A program made the position numbers and the translations under genes. From Subtercola boreus (GTDB taxonomy: Bacteria > Actinomycetota > Actinomycetes > Actinomycetales > Microbacteriaceae), in assembly GCF_003399625.1 (NCBI RefSeq), contig NZ_NBXA01000023.1, positions 62,001-126,000 on the forward strand: a stretch of 64,000 bases of DNA. Reading direction: 5' to 3'. Below are positions 38,284 through 46,439 of the stretch, piece by piece (position 1 is the first letter of the stretch; every line of letters starts with the position of its first letter). A model generated the notes under the pieces. That model was not told the origin of the DNA, did no database searches, and was given only the letters and a program-made list of their open reading frames with translations.

Positions 38284-38868
38284 TCACCCCCAGGGATGCA
38301 CGATCGCGGCCGTCAGCGCCACCCAGAAGCCGAGGAGCAGGAACGGGCCGAGAGGGATGTCGGGAGCGGGGTGGGCGGTGCGGGGGCCCGCGCGGCGTCG
38401 TGCGCGGGCGAGCAGCAGCAACGAGGCCAGGCCGGCCGTCAGGGCCGTGATGCTGCCGGCGAGGGCGTAGAGAGCGAGGCTGGCTCCCGCGACGGGGGCG
38501 AGTGCCGCCGCGAGGAGTACCGCGAGCTTCACATCGCCCGACGCGATGGCGCCCGCCGCGCGGAACACCACGAAGACGGTCAGGGTCACGCCCGCGACCA
38601 GGGCGGTGACTCCCGGATCGAGACCCGCCCAGAGCGCCGTCGCGGTCGCGGAGGCAGCGACCACCGCGAGGCCGGGCAGCACGATGACGTTCGGCAGGCG
38701 GCGGTGGCGCACGTCGAACACCACGAGGAAGGGAGTGGCGGAGGCCACATACAGCACGGGCAGGAGCGCAATGAGCGCAGGCCATGCCAGCGCAGAGGGC
38801 AGCAGAGCGTGAAGAGCGTGAAGAGCGTTCAGGGTGAGAGACGGGGCGAGAAGGAGATCGACGGGCAT
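38284..38868 (-). CDS. A24-type prepilin peptidase
   Basis: 194 aa, mostly transmembrane helices. The catalytic aspartates are in FDVRHRRLPNVIVLPG and ASGDVKLAVLL, matching the D-x-R and G-D-x-K sites of the A24 family. It lacks the N-terminal methylase domain, so it resembles TadV/CpaA or short PilD forms. No pilin, Tad or type II secretion gene is in the window. It converges on the alditol oxidase gene with 10 bp between stops. Confidence 0.87.
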   Translation of the reverse strand: MPVDLLLAPSLTLNALHALHALLPSALAWPALIALLPVLYVASATPFLVVFDVRHRRLPNVIVLPGLAVVAASATATALWAGLDPGVTALVAGVTLTVFVVFRAAGAIASGDVKLAVLLAAALAPVAGASLALYALAGSITALTAGLASLLLLARARRRAGPRTAHPAPDIPLGPFLLLGFWVALTAAIVHPWG

Positions 38869-38874
38869 CCGCAG

Positions 38875-38880
38875 ACCGTA
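38875..38880 (-). promoter_or_regulatory. -10 TACGGT, leaderless promoter of the prepilin peptidase
   Basis: On the minus strand TACGGT stands 6 nt before the ATG at 38868; the mRNA would start at the initiation codon. Confidence 0.55.
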
Positions 38881-38907
38881 GACGAAAGGGCCGGATGCCC
38901 GCAGAAG

Positions 38908-38916
38908 TTATCCACA
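38908..38916 (+). promoter_or_regulatory. Perfect DnaA box
   Basis: TTATCCACA, the consensus DnaA box, stands alone 40 bp upstream of the prepilin peptidase start. No cluster or AT-rich unwinding region is near, so this is not an origin. It may be a regulatory or chance site. Confidence 0.45.
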
Positions 38917-39020
38917 GGCCACCCGGCCCCCGCTACAGGCTCAGCTCATCCAGGCCGCCGCGCACCGCCCGCAGCCCGCCAGCCGCCAGCCGCCAGCCAG
39001 ACCACGCCCGCGCGCTCCCA

Positions 39021-40358
39021 CTACAGCTCGTTCGACTCCAGCATCTGCGTCACCAGCGCCGCGATCGCCGAGCGCTCCGAACGCGTCAGAGTGATGTGGC
39101 CGAAGAGCGGGTGACCCTTCAATGTCTCGATCACTGACGCGACTCCGTCGTGCCGGCCGACGCGCAGGTTGTCGCGCTGCGCGACATCGTGTGTCAGCAC
39201 CACGCGGGAGTTCTGGCCGATCCGGGAGAGCACGGTCAACAGAACATTGCGTTCGAGCGACTGCGCCTCATCCACGATCACGAACGCATCGTGGAGCGAA
39301 CGACCCCGGATGTGCGTCAGCGGCAGCACCTCGAGGATGCCGCGCTCCACCACCTCGTCGAGAACATTCTGCGACACCAGCGAACCCAGCGTGTCGAAGA
39401 CCGCCTGCGCCCACGGGTTCATCTTCTCGCTGGCGTCGCCCGGCAGGAAGCCGAGCTCCTGACCGCCCACCGCATAGAGCGGCCGGAACACCATGATCTT
39501 CTTGTGCTGCTGCTTCTCGAGCACCGCTTCGAGCCCGGCGCAGAGGGCCAGAGCGGACTTCCCCGTACCGGCTCGACCCCCCAGCGAGATGATGCCGACC
39601 TCGGGGTCGAGCAGCATGTCGATCGCCACGCGCTGCTCGGCCGAGCGCCCGTGCAGCCCGAACACATCGCGGTCACCGCGCACCAGCTGGAACGAGTGCT
39701 TGCCGTTCACACGGCCCAGAGCCGATCCACGGTCCGAATGGATGACCAGCCCGGTGTTGATCGGCATGTCGGACACCAGCGGGGTGTCCATGCCGTCCTG
39801 GTCCCAGAGCTTCGACATGTCGGCGGCGCTCAGCGTGATCGAGTCGATGCCCGTCCAGCCGGAATCGACGGCGAGCTCGGCACGATACTCCTCGGCGGCC
39901 AGCCCGATCGACGCGGCCTTGACCCGGAGCGGCAGGTCCTTCGACACGACGGTCACGTCGAGCCCGTCGTTCGACAGGTTCAGCGCGACGGCGAGGATGC
40001 GCGAGTCGTTGTCCTGCAGTTGCAGGCCCGACGGCAGCACCGACGTGTTCGAGTGGTTCAGTTCGACGCGGAGACTCCCGCCCGCATCCCCGACAGCGAT
40101 CGGGAAGTCGAGCCGTTCGTGCAGCACGCGGAGCTCATCGAGGTTTCGAAGGGCCTGGCGTGCGAAGTAACCGATCTCCGGGTCGTTCCGTTTGGATTCG
40201 AGCTCGGAGATGACCACAACCGGAAGCACCACAGGGTGCTCGGCGAACCGGAAGATCGCCTTCGGGTCGCTCAGCAGTACAGACGTGTCGAGCACATAGG
40301 TGCGCTCCGCCGTCTTCTGGCTGGTGGTCTCGGACTTCTTGAGTTTCTGATCGGGCAC
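39021..40358 (-). CDS. phoH2: PhoH2: PIN domain fused to PhoH ATPase
   Basis: 445 aa. The N-terminal PIN RNase domain starts [18 protein letters not shown] with acidic residues in [11 protein letters not shown] and [11 protein letters not shown]. The C-terminal PhoH helicase-like ATPase has Walker [15 protein letters not shown], Walker [13 protein letters not shown] and [11 protein letters not shown]. In mycobacteria PhoH2 is an ATP-dependent RNA-unwinding RNase partnered by a small upstream antitoxin PhoAT. No PhoAT-sized gene overlaps the start here; instead there is a long structured leader. Start GTG. Confidence 0.95.
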   Translation of the reverse strand: MPDQKLKKSETTSQKTAERTYVLDTSVLLSDPKAIFRFAEHPVVLPVVVISELESKRNDPEIGYFARQALRNLDELRVLHERLDFPIAVGDAGGSLRVELNHSNTSVLPSGLQLQDNDSRILAVALNLSNDGLDVTVVSKDLPLRVKAASIGLAAEEYRAELAVDSGWTGIDSITLSAADMSKLWDQDGMDTPLVSDMPINTGLVIHSDRGSALGRVNGKHSFQLVRGDRDVFGLHGRSAEQRVAIDMLLDPEVGIISLGGRAGTGKSALALCAGLEAVLEKQQHKKIMVFRPLYAVGGQELGFLPGDASEKMNPWAQAVFDTLGSLVSQNVLDEVVERGILEVLPLTHIRGRSLHDAFVIVDEAQSLERNVLLTVLSRIGQNSRVVLTHDVAQRDNLRVGRHDGVASVIETLKGHPLFGHITLTRSERSAIAALVTQMLESNEL

Positions 40359-40549
40359 AAGTACTCCAACCCCGGGCGGCGTTGCTCACCCGGATCTCTT
40401 TCCGGCGAAGCGGCCGCCAAGCCTCTCTCAAGACCGTGGCTGGTATCGAAACGTACTTATGTGGCCGCCTCGATCAGGTGCCATACCTGATGCGATCAAC
40501 CTATGCCGAAGGGGTGCGCCGAAACGAATCGACACACCCCAGCAGACAT
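40359..40549 (-). promoter_or_regulatory. Long, structured 5' leader of phoH2
   Basis: A TAATGT -10 candidate (40546-40551) predicts an mRNA start near 40539, about 180 nt before the phoH2 GTG. The leader can form a GGGGTG/CACCCC hairpin (40511-40540, inner loop partly paired) and contains a perfect 19-bp palindrome ATCAGGT-N5-ACCTGAT (40473-40491). Two very short open frames (17 and 18 codons) are possible. No known riboswitch class was recognised. This fills most of the gap between phoH2 and the YtxH-like gene. Confidence 0.45.
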
Positions 40550-40583
40550 TAACGTTGTGTTACGGGAGAGGAACCGGACGATG

Positions 40584-40901
40584 TCAGGAGGTCTTCTTCG
40601 CGAGATCGCCAGCCGCATCCTGGGCCTTGTCGGCCACGTCGTCGGCTGCGCCCCGCACCTTGGCCGCCGCATCCTTGATCACACCGGGCGCCGCCTTGGC
40701 TGCGTCGGTGAGCTTCTCCTGCACGAGCGGCGCCTTGTCGGCGACGAACTGCTCGGCGTTGTGCACGGCCTTCTGCACCTGCGGCTGATTCCATGCCGCC
40801 TCGGCCTTCGACTTGATCTGCTCGTAGCGCCTGCGGCCAGCCGCTGAACCCGCGACGTATCCGGCCCCGAAGCCGATCACCAGCAAGATTTTGCCCTTCA
40901 T
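40584..40901 (-). CDS. YtxH-like small membrane protein
   Basis: 105 aa. It begins MKGKILLVIGFGAGYVAGSAAGRRRYEQ, a short Gly-rich hydrophobic helix with the YtxH-like G-x-x-x-G-Y-x-x-G pattern, followed by a long Ala/Lys/Asp-rich amphipathic region (KAAPGVIKDAAAKVRGAADDVADKAQ) like LEA or apolipoprotein repeats. Such proteins are linked to envelope stress in other bacteria; no direct evidence here. Stand-alone gene. Confidence 0.8.
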   Translation of the reverse strand: MKGKILLVIGFGAGYVAGSAAGRRRYEQIKSKAEAAWNQPQVQKAVHNAEQFVADKAPLVQEKLTDAAKAAPGVIKDAAAKVRGAADDVADKAQDAAGDLAKKTS

Positions 40902-41013
40902 CCGATTTCACCGTTTCTCTTGTCGTGCGCGAATGTGTACACGATCGATGTTCCGGATGTTCGGGCCACGCTTCAAGGGCTTGACCTCTCCCCGCGTCAT
41001 CCGGTCGACGCGG

Positions 41014-41799
41014 TCAGCTGCCGAAACGGCGGTTGCGCCGTGAGAAGTCCCGGAGCGCCCGCAGAAAGTCGACCTGCCGGATGTCAGGGCCGAGCGCCTC
41101 CATGAAGTAGAACTCACTGTGTGCGCTCTGCCAGAGCATGAAGTCGCTGAGACGCTGTTCGCCAGATGTTCTGATCACGAGATCCGGATCCGGTTGCCCG
41201 CCGGTGTACAGGTGCGCACTGATGAGCTCTTCGTCGAGGTTCGCCGCGAGCTCGGCGAGCGAGTGGCCGGCATCCTGGTGCGCCCGGATGATGCTCTGCA
41301 CGGCATCCGCGATCTCGCTTCGTCCCCCGTACCCGACGGCGAGATTGACGTGGAGTCCCGGATGCCCGGCAGTGCGGTGCTCCGCGTCGGTCAGGGCATC
41401 CACCAGCCGGTCGGGGAGGCCCTCGTTGCTGCCGACGTGCTTGATTCGCCAGTCACGGTAGTTCGAGAGTTCTTCTGCCAGTTGGGCGATGATCTCGATC
41501 AATTCGGTGAGTTCGGCTTCGCTCCGGCTCGAGAGGTTGTCGGTCGAGAGAAGGTAGAGAGTGACGATGGAGATGCCGAGGTCGTCGCACCACTCGAGGA
41601 ACTCGCGCACCTTCACGGCCCCCGCCCGGTGGCCGTGCGCGGCCGTCTCGAGCAGGTTCTGCTTGGCCCAGCGTCGATTGCCGTCGATGATCATCGCGAC
41701 GTGGTGCGGGAGGTTGCCGTCATCCAGCTCCCGGCGGAGCCTCTTCTGGTAGAGCCCGTAGAGCAGGCCTCTCCCCGGGGTGTCCTGCCTGTTTCGCAC
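41014..41799 (-). CDS. Z-isoprenyl diphosphate synthase (UppS family)
   Basis: 261 aa cis-prenyltransferase. The substrate motif MIIDGNRRWAKQN is close to the start; GHRAGAVKVREFLEWC, TLYLLSTDNLSSR and the C-terminal DPDLVIRTSGEQRLSDFMLWQSAHSEFYF are typical. By gene neighbourhood (next to hlyIII and mca) it corresponds to M. tuberculosis Rv1086, which makes a short-chain Z product; the chain length here cannot be read off. Start GTG with TAGCGT 6 nt upstream. Confidence 0.93.
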   Translation of the reverse strand: MRNRQDTPGRGLLYGLYQKRLRRELDDGNLPHHVAMIIDGNRRWAKQNLLETAAHGHRAGAVKVREFLEWCDDLGISIVTLYLLSTDNLSSRSEAELTELIEIIAQLAEELSNYRDWRIKHVGSNEGLPDRLVDALTDAEHRTAGHPGLHVNLAVGYGGRSEIADAVQSIIRAHQDAGHSLAELAANLDEELISAHLYTGGQPDPDLVIRTSGEQRLSDFMLWQSAHSEFYFMEALGPDIRQVDFLRALRDFSRRNRRFGS

Positions 41800-41805
41800 G
41801 AGGTA

Positions 41806-41811
41806 ACGCTA
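41806..41811 (-). promoter_or_regulatory. -10 TAGCGT, leaderless promoter of the isoprenyl transferase
   Basis: On the minus strand TAGCGT lies 6 nt before the GTG at 41799. It is in the 70-bp divergent gap with hlyIII, whose own -10 is at 41858. Confidence 0.6.
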
Positions 41812-41857
41812 CCCTCCGCGCGCCCAAACTCCCAGCGGGTGCCGGGCGCGCCCCGAC

Positions 41858-41863
41858 TAGGGT
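41858..41863 (+). promoter_or_regulatory. -10 TAGGGT, leaderless promoter of hlyIII
   Basis: TAGGGT is followed by six bases and the ATG at 41870. No ribosome-binding site is present. Confidence 0.6.
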
Positions 41864-41869
41864 GGAATC

Positions 41870-42646
41870 ATGCCCGCACAGCCCGATTCGTCGTTGACCG
41901 ACGACGGTACTCCCCTGCCCCATCTGCCGCTTCTCGACGACGCGGAGGCTCAGGAGGCCGGTGCGGAGGCCGAATCGGTCGCCTCTGCTGCCGCGCCGCC
42001 CGCCGAGGTGAAACCCACCTGGCGGGGCTGGATTCACGCCGGAACCTTCCCGGTCGCGATCGCCGCCGGGATCGTGCTGATCGTGCTGGCCGACGGCGCA
42101 GCCGCGAAGACGTCCAGCGCCGTGTTCGCCCTCACCTCGCTGCTGCTGTTCGGCAACTCTGCGCTCTACCACCGTTTCAACTGGAAGCCGAAGATCAAGC
42201 GGCTGCTCAAACGCATCGACCACGCGAACATCTTCCTGCTGATCGCGGGCACCTACACTCCCCTTGCCGTGCTCGCCCTGCCCCCGGGCAAAGGCACATT
42301 CGTGCTGATCGCCGTCTGGGTGGCTGCCGTGCTCGGAATCGGCTTTCGCGTGTTCTGGATCGACGCCCCGCGGTGGCTGTACACCCCGCTCTATGTGCTG
42401 ATGGGCGGGGCCGCGCTGCTGTTCATCGTCGACATCTTCACAGCCAACGCCGCAACGATGACGCTGGTGCTGGTCGGCGGCCTGGCGTACGTGCTCGGAG
42501 CGCTCGCCTACGGGCTCAAGCGGCCGAACCCCGTGCCCGGCGTGTTCGGGTTCCACGAGGTCTTCCACGCTCTCACCCTGGTGGCGTTCGCATGCCACTG
42601 GACGGGCATCCTGCTGATCGCGGTCAATCCCCCGTTCAACGGCTGA
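41870..42646 (+). CDS. Hemolysin III / PAQR-family membrane protein
   Basis: 258 aa with seven transmembrane helices after a 55-residue acidic, disordered N-terminus. The family motifs are SALYHRFNW, RIDHANIFLLIAGTYTPL and GFHEVFHALTLVAFACHW, whose His and Asp residues form the zinc site of the PAQR fold. The name comes from Bacillus hemolysin III; a role in pores is doubtful. Synteny with mca and greA is shared with mycobacteria (Rv1085c). Confidence 0.92.
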   Translation: MPAQPDSSLTDDGTPLPHLPLLDDAEAQEAGAEAESVASAAAPPAEVKPTWRGWIHAGTFPVAIAAGIVLIVLADGAAAKTSSAVFALTSLLLFGNSALYHRFNWKPKIKRLLKRIDHANIFLLIAGTYTPLAVLALPPGKGTFVLIAVWVAAVLGIGFRVFWIDAPRWLYTPLYVLMGGAALLFIVDIFTANAATMTLVLVGGLAYVLGALAYGLKRPNPVPGVFGFHEVFHALTLVAFACHWTGILLIAVNPPFNG

Positions 42647-42651
42647 GCCAC

Positions 42652-42984
42652 CTACTTCTTGGCGTCGAGCCCCTTGGCACCCGGACCGCGATCGGCGGCG
42701 GCGCGCGCGGCCTCTTCGGCATCCAGCTTCTCGGCCACCTGGGCACGCATGTTCACGCGGCGAACCCGCCTCGTCATGTCGATGATCAGCAGCACGGCCA
42801 GCACCATGACGCCCAGGGTCACGATGAAACCGATCGTTCCGGGGGTCACCGTGTCGGGGTTGAACGCCGGAGCGGTGGTCGGCGTCGGTTCGGGCGTGAC
42901 TTCGGCCAGCCAGCCGAGAGCGGTCCCGATGGCGGTGTGGATGCCCGCTGAAGCGGACACGACGAGACTCACTTCACCGACCAT
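42652..42984 (-). CDS. Small membrane protein next to mca (Rv1083-like position)
   Basis: 110 aa with one clear transmembrane helix (GTIGFIVTLGVMVLAVLLIIDM) followed by RRVRRVNMRAQVAEKLDAEEAARAA, a basic then acidic cytoplasmic helix. The N-terminal 40 residues are Thr/Pro-rich and outside. Its start overlaps the mca stop by 16 bp. A small membrane protein at this place is conserved near mca in actinobacteria. Function unknown. Confidence 0.75.
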   Translation of the reverse strand: MVGEVSLVVSASAGIHTAIGTALGWLAEVTPEPTPTTAPAFNPDTVTPGTIGFIVTLGVMVLAVLLIIDMTRRVRRVNMRAQVAEKLDAEEAARAAADRGPGAKGLDAKK

Positions 42985-43871
42985 CCGTCGTCGTCGATGC
43001 CTGCGAAGAGGTCGCTCTCGAACTCTCCCTCGCCGGCCTCGAAGAGCGGTACCTTCGAGTCGATGAGCTGGTAGTCCTCGAACGGCCAGGCCTGCTGCTG
43101 CAGTTCGTTGGGCCAGAAGAAGAAGGCGCTGTCGGGTGCGACCTGCGAGGCGTGGGCGCGAAGCGCGTTGTCACGGGCGCCGAAGAAGGCTCCCGCGGGA
43201 ACCTGTGTGGTCGCGAGGTAGGGCGTCTCGTCCATCCACCGCTTCATCTCGGTGAATGAGGCGATCAGCGGGTTCTCGGGGTCGGTCTCGACGAGCAGGT
43301 CCCTGATGGCCCGCATGCGCTGCGAGCTGAAGATGCGGTCGTAGTAGAGCTTCGAAACCTGCCAGGCCGGGCCGAGCTCGGGCGCGTACGACGGATCTGC
43401 GGCGAGCTCGTAGGCGAGCACCGAGATGTCGTGGCACCGGATGTGGTCGGGGTGCGGGTAGCCACCCTTCTCGTCGTAGGTCAGCAGCACCTGCGGCCTC
43501 TGCTCGCGGATGAGGTGCACCAGCGGACGCACGCTGAGCGTGGGATCGATCGCGGCGAACGCGTTCGCGGGCAGAGGCTCGCCGTTCTCGGGGAGCCCGG
43601 AATCGGCGTACCCCAGCCAGCGGTGCTCGAACCCGACCGCGGCCTGGGCAGCAGCCATCTCGACGCGGCGGAGACCCGGCATGTCGCGGTCGCCCCACGC
43701 ACGAAGCTCAAGCCCGTCGTTCAGGATGTCGCCACGCTCGCCGCCCGTGCAACTGACGACCATCACCGCGTCTCCGCGGTCCACGTAGTAGGCATAGGTG
43801 GCGGCACCCTTGCTCGATTCGTCGTCGGGATGGGCGTGCACGGCCATGAGACGAAGTACCAGCTGTCTCAA
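42969..43871 (-). CDS. mca: Mycothiol S-conjugate amidase
   Basis: About 300 aa zinc amidase that cleaves mycothiol-drug conjugates to mercapturic acids and glucosaminyl-inositol. Metal motif AVHAHPDDES near the start; VVSCTGGERGDILN, TYDEKGGYPHPDHIRCHD and PDSAFFFWPNELQQQAWPFEDYQL are family hallmarks. The exact start is uncertain: TTG 43871 is given because the family needs the strand LRLMAVHAH, but CTG 43862 has a better-spaced GAGGAG site and ATG 43847 would remove part of the strand. Divergent from the DUF4307 gene. Confidence 0.93.
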   Translation of the reverse strand: MRQLVLRLMAVHAHPDDESSKGAATYAYYVDRGDAVMVVSCTGGERGDILNDGLELRAWGDRDMPGLRRVEMAAAQAAVGFEHRWLGYADSGLPENGEPLPANAFAAIDPTLSVRPLVHLIREQRPQVLLTYDEKGGYPHPDHIRCHDISVLAYELAADPSYAPELGPAWQVSKLYYDRIFSSQRMRAIRDLLVETDPENPLIASFTEMKRWMDETPYLATTQVPAGAFFGARDNALRAHASQVAPDSAFFFWPNELQQQAWPFEDYQLIDSKVPLFEAGEGEFESDLFAGIDDDGWSVK

Positions 43872-43950
43872 CTCCTCAGCTAAGCGAACTACCCTGTAGT
43901 CAGGGTCGAAGATTATGCCGGAGAATTCCGACTCGACCAGACTAATCGTT

Positions 43951-43978
43951 CGGCCCGGGCCTTCATTCCCTCGGGCCG
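43951..43978 (+). promoter_or_regulatory. Hairpin in the leader of the DUF4307 gene
   Basis: The inverted arms CGGCCCG and CGGGCCG, 14 bp apart, lie 26-53 bp before the GTG start of the DUF4307 gene and just upstream of its AAGGAGAG ribosome site. It may shape the leader RNA or act as an operator; nothing more can be said. Confidence 0.35.
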
Positions 43979-44003
43979 GGTACCCACCAAGGAGAGCTGG
44001 CAC

Positions 44004-44480
44004 GTGAGCGAAGACGAGCGGAGCGAAGACGGACCGTTCGCGGCCGCCTCGGAGGCACTGGCTCCCTCCTCGACACGGCCACCAGCATCCACCGTCCGCG
44101 GGGAACGCTACGGGGACACGGCGAAATCCCGGGGCCGCGGTCGTCTGATCGCGCTCGCCTTCGGGGCTGCCGTCGTCGTCGTGATCGGCTCGTGGGTCGT
44201 CTGGGCGGGGCTCGACAGCTCGCGATCCACAGTCAATGCTCAGGACAAGGGCCATGTCATCGTCAGCAACACCCGCGTCGATGTGACGTTCGACGTGTCG
44301 GTCGACCGCGGTATCGCGACCGCCTGCGCCGTGCAGGCCCAGAACGAGCAACATGCCGTCGTCGGCTGGAAAGTCGTCGACATCCCGGCCTCGACAGAGC
44401 GCGACCAGGAGGTCACGACCACGGTGCTGACGACCGAGCCCGCCGTCACGGGTTTGATCTACAGCTGCTGGCTCACGTAA
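44004..44480 (+). CDS. DUF4307-family membrane protein
   Basis: 158 aa. A disordered N-terminus ends with GERYGDTAKSRGRGR, then one transmembrane helix (LIALAFGAAVVVVIGSWVVWAGL) and an extracytoplasmic beta-rich domain with two cysteines (TACAVQAQNEQHAVVGWKVVDIP; GLIYSCWLT). The pattern matches DUF4307 (Rv1081c), always found beside greA and mca. Function unknown. Ribosome site AAGGAGAG before GTG 44004. Confidence 0.88.
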   Translation: MSEDERSEDGPFAAASEALAPSSTRPPASTVRGERYGDTAKSRGRGRLIALAFGAAVVVVIGSWVVWAGLDSSRSTVNAQDKGHVIVSNTRVDVTFDVSVDRGIATACAVQAQNEQHAVVGWKVVDIPASTERDQEVTTTVLTTEPAVTGLIYSCWLT

Positions 44481-44508
44481 AATCATCGCTTTGAGCTAAG
44501 GAGTTCGC

Positions 44509-44997
44509 ATGGCGGAGAACGCAGAAGTCAGCTGGCTGACCCAGGAGGCGTACGACCGTCTGGCAAACGAACTCGAATACGCCAGCACGACCGGGCGGCA
44601 GGAGATCACCGACAAGATCCAGTCTGCCCGTGAAGAGGGCGATCTCAAGGAGAACAGCGGGTACCACGCCGCCAAAGACGAACAGGGCAAGATCGAGGCG
44701 CGCATCCGGTTCCTCACCAACCTGCTGAAGACGGCGCAGGTCAGTGCGGCACCCGAGAGCCACGGCGTCGTGGTTCCCGGAACGGTCATCACGGCGGTCA
44801 TCGCGGGTGACGAGAGCGTGTTCCTGCTCGGCAGCCGCGAGATCGCGGGCGAGAGCGACCTCGACGTGTACTCCGAGAAGAGCCCGCTCGGCACGGCGAT
44901 CCTCGGCCTCGCGGTCGGCGACACCACCACCTACGAGGCGCCCAACGGCCGTGCCATCACGGTGAAGGTGACGGCCGTGGAGAACTACACGGGCTGA
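44509..44997 (+). CDS. greA: Transcription elongation factor GreA
   Basis: 162 aa. An N-terminal coiled coil has the acidic tip SAREEGDLKENSGYHAAKDEQG, whose acidic residues promote transcript cleavage by backtracked RNA polymerase; a C-terminal FKBP-like domain follows (SPLGTAILGLAVGDTTTYEAPNGR). AAGGAG lies 8 nt before the ATG. 28 bp after DUF4307; the two probably form an operon ended by the hairpin at 45045-45102. Confidence 0.97.
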   Translation: MAENAEVSWLTQEAYDRLANELEYASTTGRQEITDKIQSAREEGDLKENSGYHAAKDEQGKIEARIRFLTNLLKTAQVSAAPESHGVVVPGTVITAVIAGDESVFLLGSREIAGESDLDVYSEKSPLGTAILGLAVGDTTTYEAPNGRAITVKVTAVENYTG

Positions 44998-45044
44998 CCC
45001 CTCCGCCCCGGCCCCGCCCGCCCCGGAGGCCCTTCGTCATCTCA

Positions 45045-45102
45045 TCGAGTGGGCACTTCCGGCCCCATGTTTCGTGTTTGAGGGCCGGAACTGCCCACTC
45101 GA
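45045..45102. terminator. TCGA-type hairpin between convergent greA and ilvA
   Basis: 21-bp arms (45045-45065 and 45082-45102) with one mismatch and a 16-bp loop. Read inward, the left arm is TCGAGTGGGCACTTCCGG. It lies between the greA and ilvA stops and so can end both transcripts. The arm sequence is nearly the same as that of the hairpin at 49141-49202. Confidence 0.75.
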
Positions 45103-45176
45103 ATGTGGCGGCGTGGGTGCCGACAGAGCGGAGCGGAACGGGAGCGGGAGCGGGAGCGGGGCGGGAGCGGGGCGGG

Positions 45177-46439
45177 TCAGTCGAGTACGAGGCGGGCGTC
45201 GTAGCCGGCGTCGCGGAGCTTGGCCACCACCTCGGCACGGTGCTCGGGGCCGCGGGTCTCGATGCTCAGCTCGAGCTCGACCTCGCTGAGCTGCAGGCCC
45301 CGCCCGTGCCGCGTGTGCAGCACCTCGATCACGTTGGCGTTCGCCTCCGCCACGATCTCGGCGGTGCGGGCGAGCTGGCCCGGGCGGTCGGGCAGCATGA
45401 TCTTGAGCTTGAGGTACCGGTCGCTGGCGGCGAGCCCGTGGCTGATCACACGCTGCATGAGCAGGGGGTCGATGTTGCCGCCCGAGAGGATGACGACGGT
45501 CGTTCCCGGATCCTCCCCCACCTGGTCGGAGAGGATCGCCGCCACGCCGACCGCGCCGGCCGGCTCGACCACGAGCTTCGCCCGCTCGAGCAGCACGAGG
45601 ATGGCCCGGGCGATGTCGGCCTCGCTCACCGTCACGATCTCGTCGACGAGCTCGCGGATGATCTCGAAGTTCAGGGCACCGGGCTTCGCCACCGAGATAC
45701 CGTCGGCGATCGTCGCCGACGTGCGGATCAGCGTGGGCTCCCCCATGGCGAGAGAGGGCGGGTAGGCCGCAGCGTTCGCAGCCTGCACTCCGATGATGCG
45801 GATGCTCCGCCCCTCGGCCGCGGCGCGCTGCTTGAGTGCGCTCGCCACCCCCGAGATCAGGCCGCCGCCGCCGATCGGAACGATGACCGTGCGCGCATCC
45901 GGAGCCTGCTCGAAGATCTCGAGCCCGAGCGTGCCCTGGCCGACAATGACGTCGGGATGATCGAAGGGAGGGATGAGCACGGCACCGGTCGTCGCGGCGA
46001 ACTCCGCCGCCGCGGCCAGGGGTTCCTCGACGGTGTGGCCGCGCAGCAGCACATCGGCGCCATAGTCTCTCGTCGCCTGCAGTTTCGGGAGGGCGACGCC
46101 GAGCGGCATGAAGATCGTCGCCTTGATGCCGAGTTCTCGGGCCGCGAAAGCGACCCCCTGCGCGTGATTTCCGGCCGAGGCCGCCACGACACCGCGCGCC
46201 TTCTCTTCGGGGGTCAGCCGCGACATCCGGTAGTACGCACCACGGATCTTGTAGGAGCCGGTGCGCTGGAGGTTCTCGAGCTTCAGCAGCACCTCGGAGC
46301 CCAGCACCTCAGCGAGGTACCGCGAGGTCTCCATCGGGGTGCTCTGGGCGACCTTCGAGACGACGGCCCGCGCGGCCTGGATGTCGGCGAGCAGCGGGAC
46401 GGCGGAAAGGGTCTGCGAAGGCGCGGGGGTCTCAAGCAT
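45177..46439 (-). CDS. ilvA: Threonine ammonia-lyase with ACT domain
   Basis: 420 aa. The PLP lysine is Lys64 in RTGSYKIRGAYYR; the phosphate loop is PIGGGGLISG and ASAGNHAQGVAFAA binds the substrate. A C-terminal ACT domain of about 80 residues (KLKIMLPDRPGQLARTAEIVAEANANVIEVLH) marks the single-ACT type, so it may be the catabolic or the biosynthetic enzyme making 2-oxobutanoate. The ATG at 46439 lies inside the last codons of the upstream permease gene, so the two are coupled. The length is typical. Confidence 0.94.
   Translation of the reverse strand: MLETPAPSQTLSAVPLLADIQAARAVVSKVAQSTPMETSRYLAEVLGSEVLLKLENLQRTGSYKIRGAYYRMSRLTPEEKARGVVAASAGNHAQGVAFAARELGIKATIFMPLGVALPKLQATRDYGADVLLRGHTVEEPLAAAAEFAATTGAVLIPPFDHPDVIVGQGTLGLEIFEQAPDARTVIVPIGGGGLISGVASALKQRAAAEGRSIRIIGVQAANAAAYPPSLAMGEPTLIRTSATIADGISVAKPGALNFEIIRELVDEIVTVSEADIARAILVLLERAKLVVEPAGAVGVAAILSDQVGEDPGTTVVILSGGNIDPLLMQRVISHGLAASDRYLKLKIMLPDRPGQLARTAEIVAEANANVIEVLHTRHGRGLQLSEVELELSIETRGPEHRAEVVAKLRDAGYDARLVLD

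Noticed and set aside
38908-38916. Replication origin at the DnaA box
   Set aside because: Single box, no AT-rich region, and none of the usual dnaA/dnaN/gyrB neighbours.
40359-40583. A known riboswitch or 6C-type small RNA before phoH2
   Set aside because: No match to the conserved cores I know (ydaO, glycine, SAM, TPP, cobalamin) and no C6 loops.
42969-44486. A 505-aa reading of mca extending over the DUF4307 gene
   Set aside because: The extension is antisense to DUF4307 and the family begins just before AVHAHPDDE.
45120-45176. GC-rich GAGCGG repeats before the ilvA stop as a regulatory element
   Set aside because: Simple-sequence repeat of 6 bp without symmetry; likely low-complexity spacer.
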